Assembly (NCBI RefSeq): GCF_900215725.1
Contig: NZ_LT962469.1
Span: 783,365-847,364, forward strand
Source of the DNA: Ezakiella peruensis
GTDB lineage: Bacteria > Bacillota > Clostridia > Tissierellales > Peptoniphilaceae
DNA length: 64,000 nucleotides
Direction of reading: 5' to 3'
Shown piece after piece: positions 28,504 through 37,936 of the stretch. How positions within the stretch are numbered: position 1 is the stretch's first letter; the number at the start of each line of letters is the position of its first letter. The notes under the pieces were generated by a model. It was not told the origin of the DNA. It searched no databases and saw nothing but the letters and a program-made list of their open reading frames with translations. A program made the translations under genes and the position numbers.

Positions 28504-29925
28504 CTAATATATTTTAATCCATTCGTCTAACTTGTTGATGTTAAATAAATGAGCTTCTGCTTCTGCACCCACAAGCCAATTATCCATAACTAAGTGATAG
28601 TTATTGTTAATTAAAGAAAATTCATCTCTAATATATAAATCATTGCTTGAAAGGCTGACAACCTTTAAATTCGACCCAGTATTAACAATGGCAAGAGTTT
28701 TTTCAGGAGAAGCACTGTAATCAACTGCCGAAGGATATAAGTACTTTATATCTTCCATGCTAAGGAAACTCCTTCCCTCTTCTTCTTTTAAATAGTTTGG
28801 ATCTATCCTAGCATATACAGTTTCCATTGATATATCATTATATAATTGAGTTCTTAAAATCCAATATCCATTTCTCCTAACAATCCCAACATTTGAAAGA
28901 AGTATCATATAATCATCTTCTTTTAAGCTGTTTATATCAAGACTGCCCTTTATTAAATTTAGCCAATTATCTCCTAATATATCTGTAATATCCAGCTTTG
29001 TTCTTAAACCATTTTTTTCTAAAGAATATGTCTCATACCTTTCCTTAAAAACATTATTTAAAAAACTCTTATAGTTGGTGTTTAAACTAATCATATAAGG
29101 AGATGCATAATCAATGATTGAAGCCTGCCTTGAAAAGTATTTTTCAACATTAAATTTTTCTATTGGATTAGTTATATATCTATTGTTAAATCTAAAAACT
29201 AGATAATCTGTATAAATCCCACCATCTAAGGCCATCTTGTCATTTATATTTATATAGCCATTGGATTTTGGGATAACAAGACCATCTGTTAAAAATACAT
29301 TCGTGGAATTATAATCACTATATAAAAATAAAGTAAAATACTTTCCGGACTCTTTTGAATCATCTCTGAGCCCAATAAAGGCAGCAGTAGTCTTGAGCGG
29401 CTTATACATAGGTTTGGCTTTGTAGTTTGATGTTTTTTTTCTTGCTATCTCATACTCTGCTTCATCTAGTTGCTTTATAAATTGCAATTCATAAATATGA
29501 TTTTGATAATATAGAAACTTTCTGTTGTTGTATTCAACTATTTCCCCTAAAGACCTGCCTTCATTTAGAACTGAAACAACAGACGCATAATCTAACATGT
29601 CATTTATATTAAAAATCTTTTCATAGCTAATGTTATTGTAAATAAAATAGTTTACTAAATTAACTCTCTTACTTGCAAAGCTAATATCTTTAAATTCTTC
29701 TCCAAAAATAAGAGCTTTGTCATTGTAAAAAACAACAGATAAGTTGTTTGGAATATTCTCTTCCTTGCCAGAAAAAGATTCATAGGATTTATCAACTCTA
29801 AATTTTCCTTGTATCTGAGGTGATTTTATTTTTCTTTCATTCTTACAAGCAAAAGAAAAGCATAATGATAATGCAAATAAAATTAAAAGAATTCTATTTT
29901 TGTACTTTTGGAAGATAGATTTCAA
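28504..29925 (-). CDS. Putative lipoprotein linked to a two-component system, unknown function
   Basis: 473 residues. The N-terminus is a lipoprotein signal (basic start, hydrophobic 11-24, lipobox FSFAC with the Cys near 27). The rest is rich in Asn, Asp, Tyr and Leu and has no motif I recognise; the ending region (DNWLVGAEAEAHLFNI) is not diagnostic. Start is a TTG at 29925 with a GAGGG site about eight bases upstream; no ATG lies before the lipobox. The start lies inside the histidine kinase gene (32-base overlap), so it is translationally coupled and may act as an extracytoplasmic partner of that sensor. Confidence 0.8.
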   Translation of the reverse strand: MKSIFQKYKNRILLILFALSLCFSFACKNERKIKSPQIQGKFRVDKSYESFSGKEENIPNNLSVVFYNDKALIFGEEFKDISFASKRVNLVNYFIYNNISYEKIFNINDMLDYASVVSVLNEGRSLGEIVEYNNRKFLYYQNHIYELQFIKQLDEAEYEIARKKTSNYKAKPMYKPLKTTAAFIGLRDDSKESGKYFTLFLYSDYNSTNVFLTDGLVIPKSNGYININDKMALDGGIYTDYLVFRFNNRYITNPIEKFNVEKYFSRQASIIDYASPYMISLNTNYKSFLNNVFKERYETYSLEKNGLRTKLDITDILGDNWLNLIKGSLDINSLKEDDYMILLSNVGIVRRNGYWILRTQLYNDISMETVYARIDPNYLKEEEGRSFLSMEDIKYLYPSAVDYSASPEKTLAIVNTGSNLKVVSLSSNDLYIRDEFSLINNNYHLVMDNWLVGAEAEAHLFNINKLDEWIKIY

Positions 29926-31288
29926 ATTTGCTTCCCTCTTTCTTTTTGCTCTTTACATTAATATATCCGCCATGAAGGTTAACTATTTCATAAACAATTG
30001 ATAGGCCAATTCCGGCATGAGAATTTCTACTGTAGCCACGATAAAACTTTTCGAAGATATGAGGTACATCATTCTCATCCATTCCTTCCCCATCGTCAGC
30101 AACAGTTACACAATAATAATCATCTTTCTCATCTAAAATAACCAATACATTCCCCTCAGAAGAGGTAAACTTAAAAGCATTATCTAGTAAGTTTATAAAA
30201 ACTTGTCTTAGTCTATTTTCATCGCCTTTAAAATTAGCTTTATTAACCTTGGATATAAATGATAAATTTTTATTTTCTGTTATTGACCTTGGTGTAAATT
30301 GGCTAACAATACCCTCAAGATGTTCATTTAAATCAAAATTAGTATTTAATAATTCAACTTTATTGTTTAAAAGCCTTGAGAAATCTAATAGATCATTTAC
30401 CATGCCGGTTAATCTATCAGTTTCTTTTTCAATTATATTTAAACCCTCTTTTACAAGTTCAGGATCTGATGAATCAGCATTTAAAGTGTATGCCCATCCC
30501 TTAATGCTTGTAAGAGGAGTTTTTAATTCATGGCTAACGCTAGCAATAAATTCATTCTTGATTTCATCACGTTTATTTATTTCAGAAGCCATATACTTCA
30601 TAGTTTCGCCAAGGGTAACGGTTTCTCTGGAACCCTTTATTATTATATCTTCTGAGTAATTTCCACCAGCTAACTTAGATGCATATTCCTTTAATTTGCC
30701 TAGTGGCCCAACTATTTTATTTGACATATAAAAAGACATTACCAAGGCAATTGCCAAAACGACAAATGATAGTAAAATAAGTATTTTTTGAATATTTTTT
30801 ATAGAATTTTCTGCATCCGTCATATCATATTGAAAAATAACAGTGCCTATATTGTTGCCATGTAATTTAATAGGAAGTGCGACACTAACTAACTTGTTTT
30901 CAGCATAATCAAAATTATCTATCGATGTAAAATAACCATTTCTTTCAATACTTGACTCTATAGAATTAACATCAAATATGTCATTCCTAATTCCCATAGT
31001 GCTCAAAATATTTTCGCCATCATTATTTAAAATTATAATATGACCTGCATTATACTCGTAAATTGTCGATGCATCTTCAAGGACAACATTATCTAAGCCC
31101 TTGGAAAAATCTATATATCTGTATAAGTAATTTAAATTTAACTCTGCTTGAGATTTTGCTTTTCTAGTTGTATCTCTATAAAAATAATTTTTTACACTCA
31201 AAATAGTTGCTAAATCTAAAACTACAACAGTCAAGAGTATTAGCAACCCATAAGTTAAAACTAGGATACTTTTAAAACTTCTTTTCAC
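29894..31288 (-). CDS. Membrane sensor histidine kinase
   Basis: 464 residues. TM1 about 9-31, an extracytoplasmic sensor region about 35-165, TM2 about 167-189, a HAMP linker (190-240), the phosphoacceptor H253 in SHELKTPLTSIKGW, then the ATPase domain with N-box NLLDNAFKF, G1 DDGEGMDEND and G2 GIGLSIV. It is PhoR/VicK-like in layout but lacks a PAS domain. It starts one base into the stop of its response regulator and is followed by a lipoprotein that overlaps its end. Confidence 0.95.
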   Translation of the reverse strand: MKRSFKSILVLTYGLLILLTVVVLDLATILSVKNYFYRDTTRKAKSQAELNLNYLYRYIDFSKGLDNVVLEDASTIYEYNAGHIIILNNDGENILSTMGIRNDIFDVNSIESSIERNGYFTSIDNFDYAENKLVSVALPIKLHGNNIGTVIFQYDMTDAENSIKNIQKILILLSFVVLAIALVMSFYMSNKIVGPLGKLKEYASKLAGGNYSEDIIIKGSRETVTLGETMKYMASEINKRDEIKNEFIASVSHELKTPLTSIKGWAYTLNADSSDPELVKEGLNIIEKETDRLTGMVNDLLDFSRLLNNKVELLNTNFDLNEHLEGIVSQFTPRSITENKNLSFISKVNKANFKGDENRLRQVFINLLDNAFKFTSSEGNVLVILDEKDDYYCVTVADDGEGMDENDVPHIFEKFYRGYSRNSHAGIGLSIVYEIVNLHGGYINVKSKKKEGSKFEIYLPKVQK

Positions 31289-31965
31289 TATCTATACCTG
31301 TAACCCACACCCCATACAGTATTCAAATATTTTGGATTAGCAGGATCCTCCTCAATCTTTGATCTAATTCTTCTTATATTAACGTCTACAATCTTTGATT
31401 CTCCAAAGAAATTGTCTCCCCACACTTCGTCCAAGAGTTCGTCCCTTGTAAAAGCTTTTTCAGGATTTTTCATAAATAGTTCCATAAGGGCAAATTCAGT
31501 TGGTGTAAGCTCAATTAACTCACCATTTTTTCTGAATTCACGTTTTTCTTCGTTAAGATCAAAGACATCATCACTTATATTTCTATATTCTGGCTCAACA
31601 TCTACCCTTTTAGCAAGAGACTTAATTCTTAAAATAAGTTCTGTAGGATTAAATGGCTTGGTAATATAGTCATCTGCGCCAGCTTCAAGGCCATCGATTT
31701 TATCAAGATCTTGAGATTTAGCAGTGAGCATAATAATACCTACTTCTTGATTTGTTTTTCTAACTTCTTTTGCAACTTCAATACCACTAATGCCGGGTAA
31801 CATCACATCGAGTAAAATGCAATCATATACATTTTTACTTGCCATCTTGACGCCTTTTTCGCCAGTGTCAACATCGTCTACTAGCCATCCCTGTCTCTCA
31901 AGATTTATTTTAATAAATCTCCTGATAGCATCTTCGTCTTCAACAACTAAAATTTTGTACATCAT
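31288..31965 (-). CDS. OmpR/PhoB-family response regulator
   Basis: 225 residues. Receiver domain with acidic pair E9-D10, phosphoacceptor D53 in LLDVMLPG and K in DDYITKPF, then a C-terminal winged helix (ELTPTEFALMELF, then VDVNIRRIRSKIEEDP, then GVGYRYR). It binds DNA when phosphorylated by the kinase encoded next. Its start overlaps the stop of addA by four bases. Targets are unknown; autoregulation would require a promoter inside addA, which I could not confirm. Confidence 0.95.
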   Translation of the reverse strand: MMYKILVVEDEDAIRRFIKINLERQGWLVDDVDTGEKGVKMASKNVYDCILLDVMLPGISGIEVAKEVRKTNQEVGIIMLTAKSQDLDKIDGLEAGADDYITKPFNPTELILRIKSLAKRVDVEPEYRNISDDVFDLNEEKREFRKNGELIELTPTEFALMELFMKNPEKAFTRDELLDEVWGDNFFGESKIVDVNIRRIRSKIEEDPANPKYLNTVWGVGYRYR

Positions 31966-34739
31966 AATAGTATTTCCTCCAATCTTCCAATTGATGTGTA
32001 AAATATAAATGTCTTTATTAGCTTATCTTTATATACTTTAGAAATTATATCCATATATGCTATGAGCTGGTCTTTGTAAATTTCATTATAAAAACTTATA
32101 TCTTGACTTATCTCAACGGTTTTATAATCTACAATAAAAATCTCATTATCTTTAATCTCTAGTCGATCAATTACAGCATCAATATGTTTTTCGTCTATAT
32201 CCATGCTTATATTTTTCTCGCAATATACATCTCCATCTCGACTATCAATAAAATCTGAGATATTATTTAAGTGCCTATTTATTTTCTCATAATCATAGAT
32301 CTCTGCAATATTATACAAATCAATAAGCTCATTAACATTGATATTTTTATTATCTTGATAGATTTCCGCAAAGTGATGGATAAAATTCCCAAATTCAATA
32401 TCTGCAAACACATTATCCTCAGCTTGAGAAGGCTTAATCGATTTTTCTTCAATGCCAATTGTTGCTTTATCTTGAATGTTTTCTATAATTTTAAACTCAC
32501 TAAAGCAAGAATTCATATCCTTGATTTCAAACTCTCTTGCATGGTTTTGATATGTGTCAAATATTGGTGCGAGCATTGCCGTATTATACATCTTTTCATT
32601 AGTAACACAAATAATTTTCTCTTTTGCTCTTGTTATAGCAACATACAAGAGCCTATTTTTTTCTGCATACAAGTCAGCAGCCTCTTGTCCTTTTACAAGC
32701 TGATAAGAACCTAATTTATCATTGAGTTTTATATATAAAGTTTCTTCTTTAATAAGAAATCTAGAAAATTTTTTCTGACTGATATCTGATAAATTTGGCA
32801 AAATTATTACCTTATACTGAAGACCCTTAGCTTTGTGTATAGTGGAAATTTTAATGGCATCTTCTGAATCAGAGTAAAAATCTGCACCTTTTAGTTCGTT
32901 ATTGCTTTGTAATTCAATTATAGCATATTTTAAAGTTTTTTGCTCGTTTTCTACTATATTTTGTAAATATTTTTTAAATTCAATTAAATTATTTACTGCA
33001 TTTATTCCCCATAGTTTTTTACATTTTGCCAAAAACTCTTTTTCTATATACAAATAATCTAAAAACTCAGTGATACTATGCGTAAAGAAATAATCTTCTA
33101 AATCTTTATAAGTTACAACACATTTATTGATTTCTTTTGAATCGCCACTATAATTATTAAAGTCAAAATCTAATTCTAATTTTGATAAGACTTTATCTGA
33201 TAAATCAAACAGTGGGCCCCTAAGTGCTGAGAAAACATTGAATTTGTTATCAGTGTCTATAAATAAATCAATTAAAATAATGGCTTCTATAATCTCTGGC
33301 CTTTGGCTCAAGCTAAGCTTGTTATAATTTATATAGGGTATGCCTGCTAGGCTTAACATTTTTTCAATTTCATAAGCGTTATTTGCAGTAGATGTTAAAA
33401 TTCCAATATCTTCAAAGGAATAACCATCGTTAATTAATTGATGAATCATATTTGATAAAGATTCAGCGGAAAATTTCTCCTTGTCAAAATACATTATCTC
33501 CGATGGCTTATCCTTATCATAAATCATATCTGAATATTCTGGTAATACATCAGAAAAACTCTTATTGACAAATTTAACAATCCCTTTAGAAGATCTGTAA
33601 TTTGTATCTAATTCAACTACCAGGCCTCCTTGTTTTAAAATTTCTCTTTCAAATTTATTTATATTTTTATAATCAGCTCCCCTAAACCTATAAATGCTTT
33701 GCTTTATATCACCAACTACAAAAATATTATTGATTGTAAAATTATTGGTTAAGATGTCAAAGATTTCCATTTGCAAAGGACTTGTATCTTGAAACTCGTC
33801 AATCATTATATACTTATATCGGTCTTGTAAAACCTGTAGATGCTCCTTTAATAAGATAATTGCATCGACAGTTATATCTGTAAAATCAAATAAGTACAGC
33901 TCTCTCTTCTTTGCCTGATAATTATTATTTACATCGTACAGTAACTCTTTTGTCAAATCATAAAGCTCAGAGTAATTTTCATCCAGGCTCACAGAAGCAG
34001 CTTGAATCTCAGATAAAATTTCACTTTTTAATGAGCTAAGCTTTGTTAAATCGATAAGGTCTTCAATTGTTAATACATAATCATCGCCTACTTCTGAAAA
34101 GTGTTCGTCTAGATATGTCCACAATTTATTTTTTCTAGAATAATACTCTCTTGATAAATCATATAATTTTCCATAGGTAAGCTTAGGTTTGCTTGAAGAA
34201 GGAGATTTTAACTTTCTGTAGTCTAAATCTCCATATATATTTCTGGAATTTATATACAAATATACTAAATCATCTACGATGGCGCTCATATCATAGCTAT
34301 CGTTTAACTCTTGCAGAGTGACTATAAGATCCATATACTTTGGATCATGTTCCAATAGGCCCTCTATAATTTCCCTGAGAGTGACATATATTTTATTTTC
34401 ATCCATTAAATCAAAGCCAATATATTTATCTGGAATATATTCTTCTACGAGTTTTTTAAAAAAAGCATCAAAAGTAAAGATGTTAAGTTGAAAATCTGTA
34501 TCTGCTCCGCTTTCATTTAATCTGCTTACGATACGACTTTTCATTTCTTCAACAGCTTTATTTGTAAAGGTAATTGCAAGTATAGCTTCCTTTTCTTCTG
34601 TTGTGGCTGCCTTATTAACTAAATTTATATATCTCTCAGTTAAAACAGCCGTTTTACCCGCTCCAGCACCAGCTTTAACTAAAACATTTTGATGAATTGT
34701 ATTAACAGCTATCCTCTGTTTGTCATCTAATTTAATCAT
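31962..34739 (-). CDS. addA: ATP-dependent helicase/nuclease subunit AddA-like
   Basis: 925 residues, shorter than Bacillus AddA (about 1230). UvrD/SF1 helicase motifs: Walker A AGAGAGKTA (24-32), DEFQDTSPLQ (motif II), GDIKQSIYRFRGAD (III), STIHKAKGLQ (V) and VAITRAKE (VI). A C-terminal RecB-type nuclease motif is present (AVIDRLEIKD, then VDYKT). With AddB it forms the double-strand-break resection nuclease that replaces RecBCD in Firmicutes. It overlaps addB by eight bases and the response regulator by four. Confidence 0.93.
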   Translation of the reverse strand: MIKLDDKQRIAVNTIHQNVLVKAGAGAGKTAVLTERYINLVNKAATTEEKEAILAITFTNKAVEEMKSRIVSRLNESGADTDFQLNIFTFDAFFKKLVEEYIPDKYIGFDLMDENKIYVTLREIIEGLLEHDPKYMDLIVTLQELNDSYDMSAIVDDLVYLYINSRNIYGDLDYRKLKSPSSSKPKLTYGKLYDLSREYYSRKNKLWTYLDEHFSEVGDDYVLTIEDLIDLTKLSSLKSEILSEIQAASVSLDENYSELYDLTKELLYDVNNNYQAKKRELYLFDFTDITVDAIILLKEHLQVLQDRYKYIMIDEFQDTSPLQMEIFDILTNNFTINNIFVVGDIKQSIYRFRGADYKNINKFEREILKQGGLVVELDTNYRSSKGIVKFVNKSFSDVLPEYSDMIYDKDKPSEIMYFDKEKFSAESLSNMIHQLINDGYSFEDIGILTSTANNAYEIEKMLSLAGIPYINYNKLSLSQRPEIIEAIILIDLFIDTDNKFNVFSALRGPLFDLSDKVLSKLELDFDFNNYSGDSKEINKCVVTYKDLEDYFFTHSITEFLDYLYIEKEFLAKCKKLWGINAVNNLIEFKKYLQNIVENEQKTLKYAIIELQSNNELKGADFYSDSEDAIKISTIHKAKGLQYKVIILPNLSDISQKKFSRFLIKEETLYIKLNDKLGSYQLVKGQEAADLYAEKNRLLYVAITRAKEKIICVTNEKMYNTAMLAPIFDTYQNHAREFEIKDMNSCFSEFKIIENIQDKATIGIEEKSIKPSQAEDNVFADIEFGNFIHHFAEIYQDNKNINVNELIDLYNIAEIYDYEKINRHLNNISDFIDSRDGDVYCEKNISMDIDEKHIDAVIDRLEIKDNEIFIVDYKTVEISQDISFYNEIYKDQLIAYMDIISKVYKDKLIKTFIFYTSIGRLEEILL

Positions 34740-36843
34740 TCCAAAACCTCTTGCATAGATTCATATATTGGCAATATCTGCAATTGTTTTTATCATCTGT
34801 TTGAGAAATTACACCCTCATCCATTTGTTTAACAATGTCCTTAATTTTTTCTCCAGCAGCCTCCATTATTTCATTAAATGTACTTCCGTCATCTTGAAAA
34901 AACATTTGGCTTTTTCTACATCCGTCATCAATATTTATATAGGCTATCTCCTTAATCATATTTTCATACTCGCCCATATAAACTGGGAACTGTAAAGCCT
35001 CGCCATCCTTGATTCTATTTTTAGATTTTATAGAAGAACTTGTTAGCTTGTAATCCAACAAAATATATTTATCATCAAGCTTATCCACCCTATCAATCCG
35101 TCCTCTAAAGGATATATCTTCTCCCTTTTCATCCTTAAAATAATTGTGAGTAAAATCTTGCTCTGTTGTTAGTACTTCTCCTTCTGTGCTTTCTTCATTA
35201 ATAATAAGTTCTTTTAACTTATCTTTTACAAGCCTAATTTTATATTTATCAATATCTTCATAATCCTTTAAAGCTATCTCAAAAGTTTCCTCAAAGGAAC
35301 CTTCTCTAAATTTCTTATCTTTGTTTATTGTGTAATATAACCTCAAAACTTCATGGGAGAAGTTGCCAAGTTTGATATAGGTCTCATCAAAGTCTATAGA
35401 AAACTCTTTAATATAATCACAATAATACTTAAAAGGACAATTCATATAGGACTCAACTCTTGATGCTGATAATATATTTTTTCTCAAAGCTTGAGCCGAC
35501 AAATTATTATCCTCATTTATCTCATTGTATTTTCTAGATAAGTTCGCTTGTGATTCTTTTGTATACGCTTTTTGTAAGTCAGTAATCTGGCCTTGTCCCT
35601 TTGTAAATGCATAGTTTTTCAAATTAATTGTATCAAAATTAAGAGCAAGCATCTCGGACTTACTTATAAGGTTTTTTTCATAAGTACAAAAAATAGTTTC
35701 CTGGGATTTGCTTATAACATTATTTATACCGCCATTTATTTCCTGGTGTGTAAATTCATCAGAAGGCATAAAACTTTTGTCATCCAGTCCAATTTGATAG
35801 ATTAAATCATAATCTAATATAACTTCAACTGGATTTAGAACATGTATATTAGACCTAAATTTCCTAGAGTAAAAATGAGATTTAAAAACATCTTCCATAT
35901 AATATTTGGGATGTTCAATATTTAGGTCTTTTATCTTTCTTGCTAACCTATCCAAAAAAATATCTGTATCATAATTTAATTTAATCTCATTAGTTAGGAT
36001 TGAATTTAATTTATTTAATTGTTCACTAATATTTGCAAGGGTAAAATCTTCATCTTCTAAAAATTTACGGACTAAATTTATATTATAAAAACATTCCTTT
36101 AGACCTACATTAGTATATATTCCATATTCAGATAGAATTTTGGCCACTTGATCTTGGACAGACTTTGACTCATTGAGGAGACCTACTTTTATTTCTGGAT
36201 TGACCTTAAATTCACTAATAATATCCCCAGCAATTTTGTACAATAGTGAATCCAGGTTTTCTGCTGAATAGTGCTTAAACTTTTTATTTTTAGTCAATTC
36301 ATCATCATATGCAATTACATAGACATTATTTTTTGCCTCTAATATTTCAATAATTTCCCTCTCTTTTACAGTAAAATATCTAGGCTTAATAAAAAATATC
36401 TTCTCATATTTGTCCAAATCATCTAAATAAATAGACTCTAAAATCATATCAATAACTTGTGATTTATCATAGTAACCATTAGAATTTAACATTCTAATAT
36501 ATTTATCAAATAAATCTTGCTCATATAAATCGAGTTTAACGCCTCTTGCTACTTTTTCTTCAATAACATTATAGAGATTGTCATTTCTAGAAATTTCTTT
36601 ATCATCAGAAAATGCGAGCCCAAAATAATATCTCTTCAAAGATTCTTCAGCCAGGTTTATAAAGTTTTTTCTAACAAATCTAATATAAAGCTCAGCGAAA
36701 GAAATTGTCTCGACATGAATTTGATTATAAGATAAATTTGATAAAAATAATTTTTTTGATTGTACACTTGGAGTAATAATCAAAGTTTTTTTATCAGATT
36801 TTTCAATTTGACTAAGAAATTCATTTAACGGTAAACTTTTCAT
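34732..36843 (-). CDS. addB: AddB-like nuclease subunit (short form)
   Basis: 703 residues against about 1160 in Bacillus. The C-terminal PD-(D/E)XK nuclease is recognisable (GRIDRVDKLDDKYILLDYK), and the cysteines of the family's iron-sulphur clasp are present: one in SYMNCPFKYYC and a cluster C-x2-C-x5-C in CRYCQYMNLC near the end. The N-terminus (LIITPSVQSKKLF) has no Walker A motif, so the helicase-like half is degenerate and trimmed. It overlaps the GH3 lipoprotein and addA. Confidence 0.87.
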   Translation of the reverse strand: MKSLPLNEFLSQIEKSDKKTLIITPSVQSKKLFLSNLSYNQIHVETISFAELYIRFVRKNFINLAEESLKRYYFGLAFSDDKEISRNDNLYNVIEEKVARGVKLDLYEQDLFDKYIRMLNSNGYYDKSQVIDMILESIYLDDLDKYEKIFFIKPRYFTVKEREIIEILEAKNNVYVIAYDDELTKNKKFKHYSAENLDSLLYKIAGDIISEFKVNPEIKVGLLNESKSVQDQVAKILSEYGIYTNVGLKECFYNINLVRKFLEDEDFTLANISEQLNKLNSILTNEIKLNYDTDIFLDRLARKIKDLNIEHPKYYMEDVFKSHFYSRKFRSNIHVLNPVEVILDYDLIYQIGLDDKSFMPSDEFTHQEINGGINNVISKSQETIFCTYEKNLISKSEMLALNFDTINLKNYAFTKGQGQITDLQKAYTKESQANLSRKYNEINEDNNLSAQALRKNILSASRVESYMNCPFKYYCDYIKEFSIDFDETYIKLGNFSHEVLRLYYTINKDKKFREGSFEETFEIALKDYEDIDKYKIRLVKDKLKELIINEESTEGEVLTTEQDFTHNYFKDEKGEDISFRGRIDRVDKLDDKYILLDYKLTSSSIKSKNRIKDGEALQFPVYMGEYENMIKEIAYINIDDGCRKSQMFFQDDGSTFNEIMEAAGEKIKDIVKQMDEGVISQTDDKNNCRYCQYMNLCKRFWND

Positions 36844-37936
36844 TCTTAACCCTCATTATTCTTTCAAAACTTTCGTTAATTTTATTATCATCAACTTTTC
36901 TCATAGCTTCAAAAATATTAGGAATTCTATTTAAATCATGACATATTAATCCAATATCTCCACCAGCTTCAATAAATTTGATAAATCTTTCCTCTAAAGT
37001 CCCATAATCAGCGAGAGCATTCATAGTAAGATCGTCCGATAAGATTAAACCCTTAAAATTATCTTCTCTTAATTTTCCAATCCAAACTTTAGACAGACTT
37101 GCAGGCATATTATCAACAGCTGGAACAAGTATATGACCAATCATTACTCCATCAACAATATCCAAATTTTCTCTAAAAGGTATTAAATCCGAATTTAATA
37201 AATCTTCATAGCTTTTATTTATAACCGGAAGATTTTTATGAGAATCTACTCGCGTAGCCCCGTGGCCAGGATAATGCTTGGCAACTGATAATAGCTTTTC
37301 CTTGTCCATAGCTTCTATTACTCCCCTGGCAAATTTACTGACTGTATTGTAATCACTTGAAAATGCCCTATCACCAATAGCTCCACTTGCATTGGCTGGA
37401 TTTGTATCTAGTACTGGAGCAAGAGGAGAATCAATGTAAAAAGTTTTTAATCTTTTACTCAAATCCAAAACGTATTGGTCTGGACTACTATTATTGGCAT
37501 ACCAATTAGCTGAATTCATCGCTTTATAAACATCTTTTATTCTATCAACCCTACCTCCTTCTTGGTCAACATAAATAAAGGGTTCTATATAATTATTATT
37601 TTTATAATAGTCTTTGATAGATTTATTTAAATTTACCAATTGATCAGATGTTTGAATATTTCTCTTAAACAATATAATAGCTCCTGGCTTATACTGATCA
37701 ATTAAAGCTTTTAAATTATCGTCTAATACAGTTGATTCAATACCCACGCACATCAACTGACCCATTTTGTCATCCTTAGAATATTTTTCCCTATGTTTTT
37801 CAAAATCTATTACGTGTTGTGTTTTGGATTCATTATTTTTATTTTCGATAATTTCTTTTGGTCCGCTCAACTTGCTCTCATCAACCTTACATCCTAAGAA
37901 AGAAAATATTAAGAAAAAAATTAATAATTTATTCAT
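36821..37936 (-). CDS. nagZ: GH3 beta-N-acetylhexosaminidase-like lipoprotein
   Basis: 371 residues. A lipoprotein signal (MNKLLIFFLIFSFLGC) anchors it outside the membrane. The glycoside hydrolase family 3 domain carries IDQEGGRVDR-like (VDQEGGRVDR), the NagZ motif KHYPGHGATRVDSH with its catalytic His, and the nucleophile Asp region LILSDDLTMNAL. It should release GlcNAc from peptidoglycan fragments. The start overlaps the pseudouridine synthase stop by eight bases; the end overlaps addB by 23. Confidence 0.9.
   Translation of the reverse strand: MNKLLIFFLIFSFLGCKVDESKLSGPKEIIENKNNESKTQHVIDFEKHREKYSKDDKMGQLMCVGIESTVLDDNLKALIDQYKPGAIILFKRNIQTSDQLVNLNKSIKDYYKNNNYIEPFIYVDQEGGRVDRIKDVYKAMNSANWYANNSSPDQYVLDLSKRLKTFYIDSPLAPVLDTNPANASGAIGDRAFSSDYNTVSKFARGVIEAMDKEKLLSVAKHYPGHGATRVDSHKNLPVINKSYEDLLNSDLIPFRENLDIVDGVMIGHILVPAVDNMPASLSKVWIGKLREDNFKGLILSDDLTMNALADYGTLEERFIKFIEAGGDIGLICHDLNRIPNIFEAMRKVDDNKINESFERIMRVKNEKFTVK

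Noticed and set aside
30249-30659. A 136-codon plus-strand frame opposite the histidine kinase
   Set aside because: It is a shadow of the kinase catalytic region with no ribosome site.
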